From Dichetophora obliterata (Eukaryota; Arthropoda; Insecta; Diptera; Sciomyzidae), in NCBI GenBank assembly GCA_963920525.1, contig OY986437.1, positions 111,282,715-111,346,714 on the forward strand: a stretch of DNA of 64,000 bases, read 5' to 3'. Under the pieces are notes generated by a model that had not been told where the DNA came from, ran no database searches, and was given only the letters and a program-made list of their open reading frames with translations. The translations under genes and the position numbers were made by a program. Numbering within the stretch: the stretch's first letter is position 1; each line of letters starts with the position of its first letter. Positions 31,640 through 42,789 of the stretch are shown here, piece after piece.

Positions 31640-33305
31640 TGTTCCCATTATTCAAATCGTAACCAATTATTATTGCACTATTTCTTTTAAATAAAAAGTA
31701 CCTACAATGTTTTTTAATTGTCTTACACTTAAATTAAATACGGATGCGCTACATTTAAAGTATCTATCCATAATATTTAAATTGAAAACGTTCCCCATTT
31801 GCGTCAAATACTTTTACATTTAATTGCAATACAAGTGAATTACCCTTAATTACTACGAACTAATCAAATGAGGCAAAATCGTTGATAAAAATCATTAAAT
31901 TAAATGCGTTTTTTTTTTTTTTGATATTACTACATTTTTTTTCATCAGTGTACAACCTTTTTCCTAAGCGCCGACAAAATGCATAGACAGGCAAAATTTA
32001 TATTAAATTTTAAGTCTTTCGCAACACATTATAGCAGCAATACATTATTTCTAAATTATTTTTTTTTTAATTTTCAAAAATACCATTTTGTAAAGAAAGA
32101 ATTTCATTTTAAAAAAATGTGAATTTTTAACAGTGAAATTTTGTAAAGGGGGAGTTTTTAATGTTGAATTTTGACACAAACCCTACTTAAATTCCACTTT
32201 ATTGAATTCTTTTTTTCTCTTTTCTTTTCACAAAAACTTTTTTATGCCTTTAAGAAAGTTAATTGACGAACCGTTACACCTGTAAATTTCAGTGTAAGTT
32301 AAATTAATTTAATACAGCTAATTAATTATCAAATGTTTACTTTTAGTTTCTTAAATATTTGTACATGTTTGTTGTTGTTGCACTCAACTAAGGTATGTTT
32401 AAATTTCGCTTTAACAACATCAACAACACAAAATGGTACCATTAGCGCCTAAAATAAATGCATTATTTTTTGTGCAAAAAAGAAACATTTTCTCTATTTT
32501 TATGCTTTGTAATAAAGTATTTTGTAAGAAAAACAAAATTGATAAAATTTTAAAAAATCTGTGCTTAAGACTTTTTGGCGCGATAGTTTTCGAGTAAAAT
32601 TGTTCCTTTTTTATTTCCGCTTTTCGTAATTAATTTTTTTTTTTTCTAATGATATGAATGTTTTTTTTTTCTGTAGAGTTTTGTAATGCATTTGTTGCTG
32701 TAACGTTATGTTGTTAGCTCCACTGTTTTATTTTCGAACATAAAAATCACGTCTAAAAGTGACCACCAACACGATTCACGTCGAACACATGCTGTTCCTC
32801 TTTTTTTTCTACGTTTTTCTGGAAGCTTTTACGTGTTGGTTGGTTGTTATTCGGTGTAATTTTTAATTTTATAGCACTTTCTTTATTTGTTTATTTTTTG
32901 GTAGTTGGTTTTTTTATTAAACTTTCATTGATCTTTAACTTTCGTCTTCAATAGCTTTTTCGATTTTTATTTATTTGTGGCGAAAGAGGAATTTAAGCGA
33001 TAAATAAAATTTGTAATAAAAGTTGGGCATAAATATCAAATAATTTATAATAGTTGCTGGCAAAGACATAATTACAAATCTTTAACTGAAGAATGTTTTA
33101 AAATTTTAAACAAACCCTTAAAAGTTAAAAACTATAACCTTTTAATATATCATAATATTTGTCAACAATTAATTCGTTAATAAATCTGAAAAAAAATCAA
33201 AATCTTTCAATATAATTAGATAAAGTCTTATTTTTTAAAATAAAGTGAAAAGAAATAGGTACTTTTTTAATAAATCTGAAATTACTGTTAAGTTTTTTTT
33301 TCACA
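31640..33305. other. Gene-free stretch
   Basis: Long AT-rich region with T-runs. No supported feature. Confidence 0.4.
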
Positions 33306-33866
33306 AAAGTCAACAAATAATCGTTATTTTTTGACCGATATGATTTCGATCTCAAATAACAATTAACATTTCACTTTTATTTTTCCGATCAAACATAAAA
33401 ATTTTAAATTTGACAGTGTTATTTGTTCTAAACTATTCTAATACGTTATTTTTTTTTTTATTAATTTTACTGATAGTAAATATTTAATTAAAAAAAAACA
33501 CTGTCTCAGTTTTTTGTCAAACGAATAAAAATGCAATGTGTAAAAAAGCAAAACAAAGGCAGAGAAGACTGGAATGAATAGAATCAATTCATTTGTTATT
33601 CTTTTACACCTATTCGTAAAAATGCACAGAGAAAAAGACATTTCTATCGATCTTCATATCGTTGTATTGCATTGGTAATTTGCTTATCATTGCAGATTAT
33701 GTTTTCATCCATTTCGCAAACGACTGAGGCAGAGACTACAAGCAAATGATACAGCAATTAAAATTTGACTTCTACTTATGATTGGAAAAGTAAAAATCAA
33801 ATGTTAACTGTCATTTTCGATCGAAATAAAATCGGTCAACAATAGCGATTATTTGTTGGCTTTTTT
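33306..33866. repeat. Long inverted-repeat element (~108-bp arms)
   Basis: The left arm 33306-33414 (GTCAACAAATAATCGTTATT, then TTGACCGAT, ATTTCGATC, TTAACATTT) pairs with 33757-33866 read inverted (GCCAACAAATAATCGCTATT and so on). The similarity is around 80% by eye, with a 340-bp spacer and no coding potential. It is likely an old TIR element; its exact ends are unclear. Confidence 0.7.
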
Positions 33867-34857
33867 AAAAATCAGAAAAATTAACATCTTTTAAGATTAT
33901 AATTCCTTAGCTAACAAACATCACACTACCTATGTTCAAATATCGAAAAGACTTATTCTTTCCGTATAAGTTTTTGAATAAAAATGTCGAAAATAACTGT
34001 TGTTCTCGGTCCCTGCTTTTTGTGGATTTATGTGAAAATAAAACCAATATTCTAAAATAAATTGATTTGAACAATTAAAAAATGCGTCATTGCGTTGACG
34101 TAATTAATAAACAGAGAATCTGAGCAATGAACAAAGCAATTAATATTGATTAAATAAATCTTCAACCTGTCAGTCAAAAATCAAAAACTACCACCACATA
34201 AAAGGCAAATAATTCTATTGAAAATAAATAAAATCAAGTTCAAATCAAAATTTTTGGTTTTTAATTGAAAGTTTTATTGAACCCAGTCGACAAGATGATG
34301 ATGAAAAAGATTTTGTTGATTGCAGTCGTCTTGCCGCTTTTGTGCCTTTTTTTTTTAATTAATCGATGCTGCCTTGAATGCGTAATAATTTGTTTACTTG
34401 AAAAGATTTTATAAACTCGATGGTCGGCCTTATTTTGTGAAATTTTACAGCAAAATTTTCAATAAATTCTTATTATCAATGGTTTTATTTTGTAAACAAT
34501 AATGAAAGATTTATTGTGATTCTATATTTATAAAAAAAAATCAAAATTTTATACGGCGAGTATAAAGTAAGTAAATAGCAATACTCACTCGCCAATGTTA
34601 AAAAAGTTTACAATGTCGAAAAATAAGAAATTGTTTCAATTAAAATCTTGGTGAAGTTGTTTGCTTTGAAAAGCTTAAATAAGAAGCTTTCCGGGAAATA
34701 CCCACAAATCTAAGCACATTTTGAAGATTCACAGTCGGACATTGTCAAAGTTAATTTTGTATATTCTATGTTTAATTCAAAATAATATTAATACTACTAT
34801 AGTTTGTCAGTAGTAAAATTATATAGTTTGCCAAAATTCGACCGTTTCGCATACATT

Positions 34858-34985
34858 AGGGGTCGTTCATAAACTACGTTACCTATTTTTAGCACTTTTT
34901 ACACCTCCCTCATCCTCCATTACTTTTCGTAGTGCATTTCAAAACCCCTCCCCGCCCGCCATAAAGTAAAGTGACATAAGAAATA
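34858..34985. repeat. GGGTCGTTCATAAACTACG repeat fragment
   Basis: TAGGGGTCGTTCATAAACTA followed by a pyrimidine-rich, CCTCCC-containing tract resembles a terminal sequence I have seen repeatedly in dipteran MITEs. No partner terminus was found nearby, so it is at most one end. Confidence 0.35.
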
Positions 34986-35128
34986 AAAAATTAATTGATT
35001 TAAACATATTGTATTATATTATTTTACACAATAGCACTCAGAATTTTCAGAATTTTTATAAATTTAAAGGTACAATATAAAGAAAATAATAAACATTTAT
35101 TGCATCATTTAAAGCTATTTATTATTAT

Positions 35129-35870
35129 GTTGATTTTATATGACTTAAATACAAATTCTAAATGTTTGATAGTTTAAATCGTTTATTGAGCTTTAGGTCA
35201 AAGTTAGAACAATTTACTGTTCTAACGAATCTTTCCAAAAAAACAACAACAACAACAAAGTTTTTTTTAATATGAAAAGAAAAAAAACACTAGCTGATTT
35301 TATTGCAATTTCGGCCGTGCTAAAGGCTTCATCAGAAATCTTTGTGATAGGCCGTGCAAGCTCGCACTAGCGCACTGCACAACAGAGGCAATGAAATTTT
35401 AAGTGTCACTTTCTCAGTTTTTCTCCCATTTCATATTTTCACATTTGTTGTTGTATTTTTGCTTTACTTCTATGCTCATGTTATTATTATGGAGTCCAAC
35501 AGTCTGTTGGAAGTCTTCCACTAAGAAAGCATGGTTACTGAAGTTGTTTTTAGATTTTTGCTGATATATTTTCAAATTTTTGCTGATATATTTTACAGAA
35601 ACAAACGTATCACAAAGATTTCTGATGAAGCCTTTAGCAGGGCCGAAATTGCAATAAAATCAGCTAGTGATTTTTTCCTTTTCACATTGAAAAACGTTGT
35701 TGTTGTTGTTTCTTTGGAAAGATTCGATAGAACAATTAATTATTCTAACTTTGACCTAAAGCTCAATAAGCGATTTTAAACTATCAAACAACTAGAATTT
35801 ATGTTTAAAATCAAGTATGATTTAAACTGCCAAACATTTAGAATTTGTATTTAAATCATATAAAATCAAC
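35129..35870. mobile_element. Foldback element with ~220-bp arms; candidate hairpin RNA source
   Basis: The left arm 35129-35349 begins GTTGATTTTATATGACTTAA. The right arm 35609-35870 begins, inverted, GTTGATTTTATATGATTTAA. They match almost base for base through GAGCTTTAGGTCAAAGTTAG, AACAACAACAACAA and CTAGCTGATTTTATTGCAAT to ATCTTTGTGATA. The right arm carries an extra ~46-bp partial duplication near its outer end. The spacer is about 260 bp. An 82-codon frame at 35531-35779 is only arm sequence. Transcription across it would give a long double-stranded stem. Confidence 0.85.
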
Positions 35871-37480
35871 ATTTTAATTTTACAAAATTGTAAATGGAAA
35901 TTTTTAATTTAATTGTTAAAAAATATTGGCATTATTTCAGATTAGTACTTTAGAAGACGATATCTTCCAAATAGGTTTTTAAATTTTAGGCCAATTTAGG
36001 CCACAACTATTAATACCGTCAAAATTTGCAGTATTATCAGCCTTGAAAATTCAAAAATATCTAAATTTAACAAGAATATCTAAATTTAAATAATACTTGG
36101 TTGTGAATCAATCAATCTCAAAAACTTAGATATTGTCAGAAATAGTGATACTTTTGTCAATGGCAATTGACTTTTTTGTTTTTTGTTTATTCAAGAGTTC
36201 AACGAGAATACGATTTTTTAAAATCCCATACAACTACAAATGAATAAGCATTGCTTTTAAGTTTTTAATATTATGAAAAATCCTAATGTATTAAAGTAAA
36301 GTATTATATTAATTTTTTTACAGAAAACTATTATTTTACTACCTTAATTCGGTAATATTGGCAAGAGCGATCGTTTTTGTAGTCTTTTTAGTACCTATAT
36401 GAAAGAAAATTTTAAAAGTAATTTACTAGTAACTATGTGAAGTGACATTTTTTTAATATTGAGTTTCTTTAAAGGCGCTATTACAATATTACTTAATCAT
36501 TCATTTAGTCATATTTTTTTTGTTAACATTTTTTATCATCTAAAAAATGTTGAACACAAAATATCCAAACAAAACAAAATTCACACACAACAACAATGAA
36601 GTCGGTTGAATTTGGCAAAACTTGTTTTGGTCTTGGTTTGTTTTTATTTACCTTATAAATAGAAGCATGCGTGGTTGTTACAAAAACTATAAATAAAAGT
36701 AAACAAAAATTTGTTAACAAGCAGTTCAAATTTTAGCAGTTCAAAGAATGCTATAAAAAATTGCTTTCATTTAAAAAAAATAAAAAAAACCAGATGAAGC
36801 AAACATTTTAGTATGTTAAAAAAACAAGCCAAAAACAGTTAACACCCAATTATCAGGCAATGATTGTATTAAACGCGTAGTTGAAGATAACAAAATTTTA
36901 ATTTTTGACAGAAAGGAAAAAATTACTACCTAAAGTGTTCTAAAAACTGTATAAAAAGTATGTTTAGATAAGCCAAAAGTACACACTTTCAAATTGAAAT
37001 TTATATCTTAAAACATAGATTGAGTGAATTTTATTATAAAAGCATCAATGACTAAAGATTAAAAACTTTGAAAATCGATTTTCGCATACGTTGCAGCATA
37101 CTTTTTAATATATTGTCCATGAATAAACTCTATAAATGTAGACATGAAGATTTACATAGACACAAAAAAGATGATGAGTAAAATTTGTGAAAAATTCGAC
37201 ATCAAGCGAGAAAATACTGGGAAAGCATAAAACAGCCCCTGGCATGAATTTGAGCAGTTTAAGCAGCAGACAGGAAGGAAATGATGCGCGTTCATTATAA
37301 ATAATAATTAAATTTCAAACTAGTTTTCTCTAGCTTTTTTCTGTTAGCAAAAATGTAAAAAAATTACAATAACTAGCAAAAACTGCAATCGCTTTGAAGC
37401 AAGAGCGGAAAATATTATTAAGAAATTTATTAAAATAAAATTATGAAATTAATTGCAATGTTGGGAAATACGATAGCAAG
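35871..37480. other. Gene-free stretch
   Basis: AT-rich. No supported exon or repeat boundary. 37200-37300 is slightly less AT-rich. Confidence 0.35.
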
Positions 37481-37486
37481 AGGAAA

Positions 37487-37559
37487 CAAAAAGTGTAAAG
37501 CAAGCGGAAGAAGATTTGCCATGGGTAGCATTAGCAGGTGGAATATTTTTCTTTTTTGG
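37487..37559 (+). other. Possible exon ending at a GGTAAGT donor (speculative)
   Basis: One frame reads ETKSVKQAEEDLPWVALAGG followed by IFFFFG, with a hydrophobic end, and runs into a consensus G|GTAAGT at 37559. In another frame ATGGGTAGC at 37521 gives MGSISRWNIFLF. Upstream there is an in-frame TAG at about 37474 and no good polypyrimidine tract. I cannot tell whether this is a first exon, an internal exon or chance. Confidence 0.2.
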
Positions 37560-37944
37560 TAAGTTTAATTTATTAATACTTAATTAGATACGCAAAGATA
37601 TAACTCTATATTAGGCTTAAGCGAATTTTAAAATTACATAGTATCGATTTGACTCAGAGCTCATTCGAAAGATACTTTATATTAGATACATGTAAACTAA
37701 AAGTTTTTGTTTCGATCTCATTTTATCTTGTCTCTTCCCCAGACTGTCTTTCAAAGCAGGACTTTTTAAAAAAATAGTTGTATGAAAAGTCTTAAAGGTT
37801 GGTTCTAGGGTTGGTACAAAGATGAAAAAGATCAACACAAAATATCGTCCTTTTCTGATCACATTTTTCTGCTATAGAATGTCCTCAAAAAGTACATAAA
37901 TTATATTCAAGAGCTAGCCAATACTTTGTTCACAACACTAAGGC

Positions 37945-38360
37945 CTAGAAAAGCCGCTTTTCGGACATTAATGTCTTTTCAGCTGAAATATATTAAATAT
38001 TAAAGCTGCAGAATATTAAATTTTTCCGCTGCTAATTGTTAGTTATTGAAACTTAAAGTTAAAAACAACCCTGATTCTGGTGTCTGTTCGTTGAGTTCAG
38101 GTCAAAATCTATTATTAAAATCCAAGATGTCATTGGTATTTTGCATTTCATCTGTCTGTTTATATTGGGCGCATTCAGCGGAGTCAATAGTTGGCAACTC
38201 TTGTGTTAAAATAAGCTGAATAGTATTTTAATTATGGGAGCGCTCACTACAACTGATCAAGTAGCAGACGGTATTTAATCGAGCGAAAAATTATATGCTA
38301 AATGAACAAAAATATTGAGTGTTCAACTGTCAAATGCTGCTCCTGGCGCTGCTATTCGAG
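37945..38360 (-). repeat. Uninterrupted copy of the GCCGCTTTTCGG element
   Basis: It contains AAAAGCCGCTTTTCGGACAT at 37953, then CCAAGATGTCATTGGTATTT, GCATTCAGCGGAGTCAATAG and GGGAGCGCTCA. All these recur in inverted order within 47340-48600. Here the segment between GATGTCATTGG and CATTTCATCTG is continuous, whereas at 47483-48391 it holds another element. Its far terminus is not recognisable. Confidence 0.8.
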
Positions 38361-38778
38361 TTATGGGACAATTCTATTTTTGTTAATTCGACTTATGAAA
38401 AAAGAGTGGTAAGCAGTTTACTTTTCTATTGTTATTGCCAATCGATTTAATTTGAGTTATAGAAAATTCGAGTTAGAGATGTTAAAGTTATGAAAGTTAG
38501 TCTTTTGAAAATTTTTTAACATATAACAAATAATTGTTTTTCGGAATTTATTAAAAGTATCTGCTTATATTCTATTTTCAATTATTTATCAATTTATTAT
38601 GCATTTCTTTATTTTCCGTTTTAACTTATTTTTAATTTGATCTGTTTTAACAACTCTTTACAGTTTTTTACTCTATTTTATTTTTTGGAAATATTTTTAA
38701 TATCGGAAGAATTTCTTTTTTTAGAGTTTTACCCATTATTTTTAGGTTTTCTAATTTTATTTTATCTTGTACTTTATA

Positions 38779-39325
38779 CTATGTTTCCATCTGCTCGAAA
38801 TCTTGAGATTTGGTGAGATTTCGTAAAATCCTTGTTAAAATCAACAGAGTTCTCTATACAAGTTTAAGATTTTAAAACCATGTGATTTCAGCAAAAACTA
38901 ATACAAAATCTCATAAAACGCAATGCGGTATCCCTGAAAAGTTATATCAGTATCTAGCACTATCAGCTTATGTCAAATTTTTCATATTGACAATTGGCAA
39001 TGACAACTAATTAATTATTTAAAAAAAACATTAACAATAATAATAAAAGTGAAAAATGCAAAACAAAGGATATATGGAAATAAAAAGTCTTGGAGTTTCA
39101 GTGAGGAGCAATTTATAGTAGCAATTTTGGAGAAAAAATATAAGAGCTCCGGAAATGGCAAAAGAAATGCAACAACGCAATTGTTCCTTCACGATTTGCT
39201 CATACTTAAATTTATCAAATTGATAAATTGATTGTCAAATGAAATCTAGTGTCATGACATGCCAGATTGAAACACTTTGAAATCACTTTTCCAAATCGCA
39301 AGATTTCGAGAAGATGGAAACATAG
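38779..39325. mobile_element. TA-flanked TIR element (547 bp)
   Basis: CTATGTTTCCATCTGCTCGA on the left and, inverted, CTATGTTTCCATCTTCTCGA on the right. The arms continue with AATCTTGAGATTTGG/AATCTTGCGATTTGG, about 36 bp in all. TA flanks it at 38777-38778 and 39326-39327. Inside, 39055-39231 has an open frame with SWSFSEEQFIVAILEKKYKS, faintly like a SANT/Myb-type start, but it is short and has no clear ATG, so I do not call a gene. Confidence 0.84.
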
Positions 39326-39329
39326 TATT

Positions 39330-40253
39330 ATCTTAATATTATAATTATTGTTTTTCTTTATATCATGTTGAATTTTAGTGAAAGAATTTATCTTTGAGAG
39401 AACAAAACAAAACTTTTCTATACACATAATAAAAGTAAAAAAAAAAATCTGTACAAAAGCACTCTCTTAAAAATAACGGTTCTTTTGTAAAAAAACTTAA
39501 ATTAAAAACACTGAAAAAAGACTTAAAAATTAAAGATACGTTAAAATAACCTATGAAATAGTTTTTGATAATTAAAAGGGCTACAAACACCACCTGGACA
39601 GTTTTCGTTTACCTTTAATGAGTACCCTACAATATGCATTTTTTATCCAATATATGTTAATGGATACTAACTTTTTAAATTTTCTTAATGTCTCTGTTTG
39701 TTTGACACCAATAACATTCTCATATCTTGCAAACTATAGAAAATCTTAGTACAATGAATTTTTGTTTATAGCATCGTTACCTAAAGCCAAAAAACTATTC
39801 CAAATTCAAAGTTTTGACTTTCAACTCGAGTAGCTTCTTTGTGTTTTAATATATTTCATTTAATCTTTATTCTTCACAAAAGGGTTTTGACTTTTGTGAC
39901 GAAATTAATTTTTTTTTTAAATGTTGTTTCTATAATTTTTAAAAAATGTTTGCACTTAAGAGTAATTTTTGGGCCCCTGACCACCCGCCCACCCCCTCCT
40001 ATTTCTTCCAAAGTATTTTTTTACTGTTTTCTTAACCATAGCCAGTGTTAATCCAATCTTAAGAAATACATGGAATGTCCAGTTTTTGCTTATATATGGC
40101 TATTTCATCGTAAAAGTTATCGTGAATCCTATGTTCTTATTTTATTACAAATTTGGAAAATCTTTTACAAAACGTTTATTTCGATTGTGAAAAAAATGCA
40201 AAATTTGCAAAATACATATAATGTGCAAAAATATTTTTATTTTTTTAACTGCA
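39330..40253. other. Gene-free stretch
   Basis: AT-rich, no supported feature. A short C-rich tract (CCCACCCCCTCC) lies at about 39985. Confidence 0.4.
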
Positions 40254-40263
40254 TAGTTGAAAC

Positions 40264-40570
40264 GTGGCGGCCGTAGCCTAGTGGGTAGAGTGCGTGGCCC
40301 CTAACCTAAATAACCGCGGTAGACGGGCTCACTTCTAGCTCAGACAGAAAAGTTTTTTTCAATTGAATTAATTTTTTGTTCGGTTGTCACCTCTCTGCAG
40401 ACAATGGCAAACCTCAGAGAGTAAAAATTGCATTGTACACGGCATAAAACACTTAGGTCCAGTTCTCGATTATTTGTGATCAAACATTTAATAACACGCA
40501 CAACACAATTGATCAATAGTAGCTAGGTCAAAGTCCTTCCAAGGGCTGAAATAGCCAGTTTATTTTATTT
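40264..40570 (+). mobile_element. tRNA-derived SINE, copy 2, with 10-bp TSD
   Basis: It begins GTGGCGGCCGTAGCCTAGTG with a box A-like TAGCCTAGTGG. A degraded box B region lies near 40318. The body shares TTTCAATTGAATTAATTTTT and CAATGGCAAACCTC with copy 1 at 77-287. The tail is (TTTTA)n-like. A perfect duplication, TAGTTGAAAC, flanks it at 40254-40263 and 40571-40580. The TSD length and tail fit LINE-mediated retroposition. Confidence 0.88.
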
Positions 40571-40862
40571 TAGTTGAAACATTTCCATTTTTTAAACCAC
40601 ATTTCGAACACAACGCTGTCAGCGTGGATGCGTTAAGACGAGACTGGAAATTTCCCGCAAGAAAATGAAATTTAGATATTTAAAAAGCGCAACTGTTTTT
40701 GTTTTAAAAATGAACAAACATTATTTTTTCTGTGCGTTTTAAATTAAGTAAAAATAACATTCAAGTCATTTTTACCACACGGTCAGACGTTCACCTTTTA
40801 AACTACGTTTAAATTGAATTCCAATAGGCATTTAGAGTATTCAACATCAAATGATATTTTAA

Positions 40863-41389
40863 CCCATTAAAGACTGCTCATAGATTCCGCGGTACGATTT
40901 TTTTCAAAATTTATCAGGAAGCTTATATAGGCCATAGAAGTTGCTTTGCAAAATTTCTGGTTTGTAACTGTCACCGTATTTGAGATCTGCATTGGGTATT
41001 TAAATACCCAATCGGCTAATCCGGGTTCTTGGTGTTAATAAAAATTTGCATATATGGCAACATTCTTTTGTCATAATGAACACCTGATAAATAGAGGATG
41101 CTAGAGGCAAACTGACCACGAATTTTTAACTCGATCTTTCCATTTTATAAATTTCTACATAGCTTTATATATGGATTTTGTCATTTTTGAAAATCACACA
41201 TCTTCGATCTCGAAAAGGAACATTTAATTGTATGAATTTCGTTTCACATTGTAAAGACAATAAATAGTTTCATTTTTCCGTAACGTTTTAAAAAAAAATT
41301 ATTTTGATATCTCCTACCACTTTCGAAATATGGCCTTTTTCGTAAACACTGTTTTATGGGTATTTAAATACCCATTAGTCATTAATGGG
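40863..41389. mobile_element. piggyBac-type MITE (527 bp)
   Basis: CCCATTAAAGACT on the left and, inverted, CCCATTAATGACT on the right, flanked by TTAA at 40859-40862 and 41390-41393. The palindrome GGGTATTTAAATACCC occurs twice, near 40997 and near 41359. It is non-coding. The termini differ from those of the 69-bp element at 5724, so it is a separate piggyBac-type family. Confidence 0.86.
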
Positions 41390-41411
41390 TTAAAAAATCA
41401 TTTATGTTCTA

Positions 41412-42018
41412 AAGGGTAATCCAATAAGAGCTTCCTACTTTGTTTTCTAAATAAAATACATAAAAATCAACGTGTTGATGCAAATCTTTATTTGGAATGA
41501 TAGTTCGGTTGCTATAACTCAATGTTTAAAAATTCTTTCGTTCAAATGTTGCCCACGACTAGCTCTTAAATGGACCATTCTGTGGGTCCAATTTTCAAAT
41601 TTCGAAAAATTCGAGGTCGGCGACGAATCGATTGTTCACGGTTTTCACGAACACTCTCAGCTACTGCAGCAATATTCTCAAAATTACGGGCTCCATGTAC
41701 TCTGGTTGAATGATGAATGTCCAATAGTATAAAATTGGTTCGAAATTTGGTGATGGTACTACGAGTAGTGCGCTCAGTTGAACGCTCATAACGACCAAAA
41801 TGCTGCTGAAGAACTCTTTAACATTCTCTAACTGATGACGGATGTTGGTAGTAAGTTTCCACAATTTATAAACGTTGTTCAGAAGTAAGTCTATTTGTGA
41901 TTGAGTCTTATTGAATACTGAACACAAACGTTATATGGAAGAGCCATTTAACACAGCTGTTATGTGTTATGTGTTAAAACAACCCAGTTGAAAAAGACAC
42001 CTCGTATTGGTCACCTTT
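41412..42018 (-). pseudogene. Internally deleted mariner with N-terminal transposase remnant
   Basis: TIRs are AAGGGTAATCCAATAAGAG on the left and, inverted, AAAGGTGACCAATACGAG on the right, with TA at 41410-41411 and 42019-42020. On the minus strand the frame reads QRLQIVETYYQHPSSVRECK, then YERSTERTTRSTITKFRTNF and ENIAAVAESVRE. That is the paired-like DNA-binding domain, sharing the ENIAAVAESVRE block with the DD41D mariner at 10557. The catalytic domain is deleted. This gives a third or fourth mariner lineage in the window. Confidence 0.82.
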
Positions 42019-42356
42019 TATGTACTTATTCACGTGTGAAAATTTAGTTTAAACAAACAATTTAACGCTATTAATTTCATCCGGCCGTCATAGCCAAAAT
42101 GCAGTGCACACGGTCGAAAATGTGTAATCTAAACTTGGGATTAAAGGATTTTTTAATCAAAAAAGTACCTACTATTTTTAATCCCGACTTTATTTTAATA
42201 TAAAAAAATTGTAAGTTTTAGACTATTTTTGGACAACGAATTTACATTAAGCTTTTGTATATAGAAATTGTTAAAAATAAGTTTTGAAGAAAGTTTAAAT
42301 AAACATTCAAGTTTATAAAAAATCTTAACATAAAAAAATAACATATAATTTTTTTT

Positions 42357-42456
42357 GACCGAGCTGGGTTTCGAACCCACATTTCCGAAAGCCTACTTGA
42401 ATTCGAAATAATGCAAAATAAGCGCAACTTTTTAACAACTGAGTTGGACGAGTGGA
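42357..42456 (-). ncRNA. tRNA-like Pol III promoter unit
   Basis: On the minus strand a box A-like TCCAACTCAGTTGTTAAAA is followed about 55 bases later by box B GGTTCGAAACC. Box B lies in a good T-arm: TGGG, loop TTCGAAA, CCCA. The 3' end reads CCCAGCTCGG, as in SINE copy 1 at 77-287. No T-run follows immediately. No convincing acceptor stem could be drawn, so this is tRNA-derived and not a functional tRNA gene. Confidence 0.5.
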
Positions 42457-42575
42457 TAAGAAATTAAAGTGTTGTATGAAGAATTTGTTAAAAAATGTTT
42501 AAAAAATTTTTAAATGAATAGACAATTTTTTTTTAAAAAAAAAATCTTAATTTAAAGAAGAACAAAAAAAAATCG

Positions 42576-42678
42576 CTGCTATCAACTGCGATAGACGAGT
42601 GGGTAAGATATCGTACCGACAAACGAGAGGACTTAGGTTTAAATTAGAATATGGTCATTGACAATTTTTTTTTTTTTT
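42576..42678 (+). ncRNA. tRNA-like unit with 14-T terminator
   Basis: A box A-like TAGACGAGTGGGTAAG and a degraded box B-like GGTTTAAATTA are followed by 14 consecutive T at 42665-42678, as for Pol III termination. The T-arm cannot pair well. It shares position within the TIR element with the unit at 48898. Confidence 0.4.
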
Positions 42679-42789
42679 CGAACATTCATTCTCAAAGTTT
42701 ACATGCATTCAAGTAATTCTTGTTTTGGTGTTGTCCTTAATGCAATCAAAGAAAGTTAAAAATTTAGTCCAAGATTTTCAACCGTGCAC

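Larger units (their letters stand above)
42109..42786. mobile_element. TIR element carrying tRNA-like units, member 1
   Basis: The left end is CACGGTCGAAAAT. The right end, inverted, is CACGGTTGAAAATCTTGGAC. The same terminus (CACGGTTAAAAATCTTGGAA) defines 48619-49134. CA precedes the left end and CA follows the right end. Inside are two tRNA-like segments, one on each strand (42357-42456 minus, 42576-42678 plus). No protein-coding potential was found. Confidence 0.62.

Noticed and set aside
35531..35779. 82-codon frame
   Set aside because: Lies within the right arm and spacer of the foldback element; its complement is present in the left arm.
42357..42456. Functional tRNA gene
   Set aside because: Box A and box B are present and the T-arm pairs, but no acceptor or anticodon stem can be drawn and the segment lies in a TIR element.
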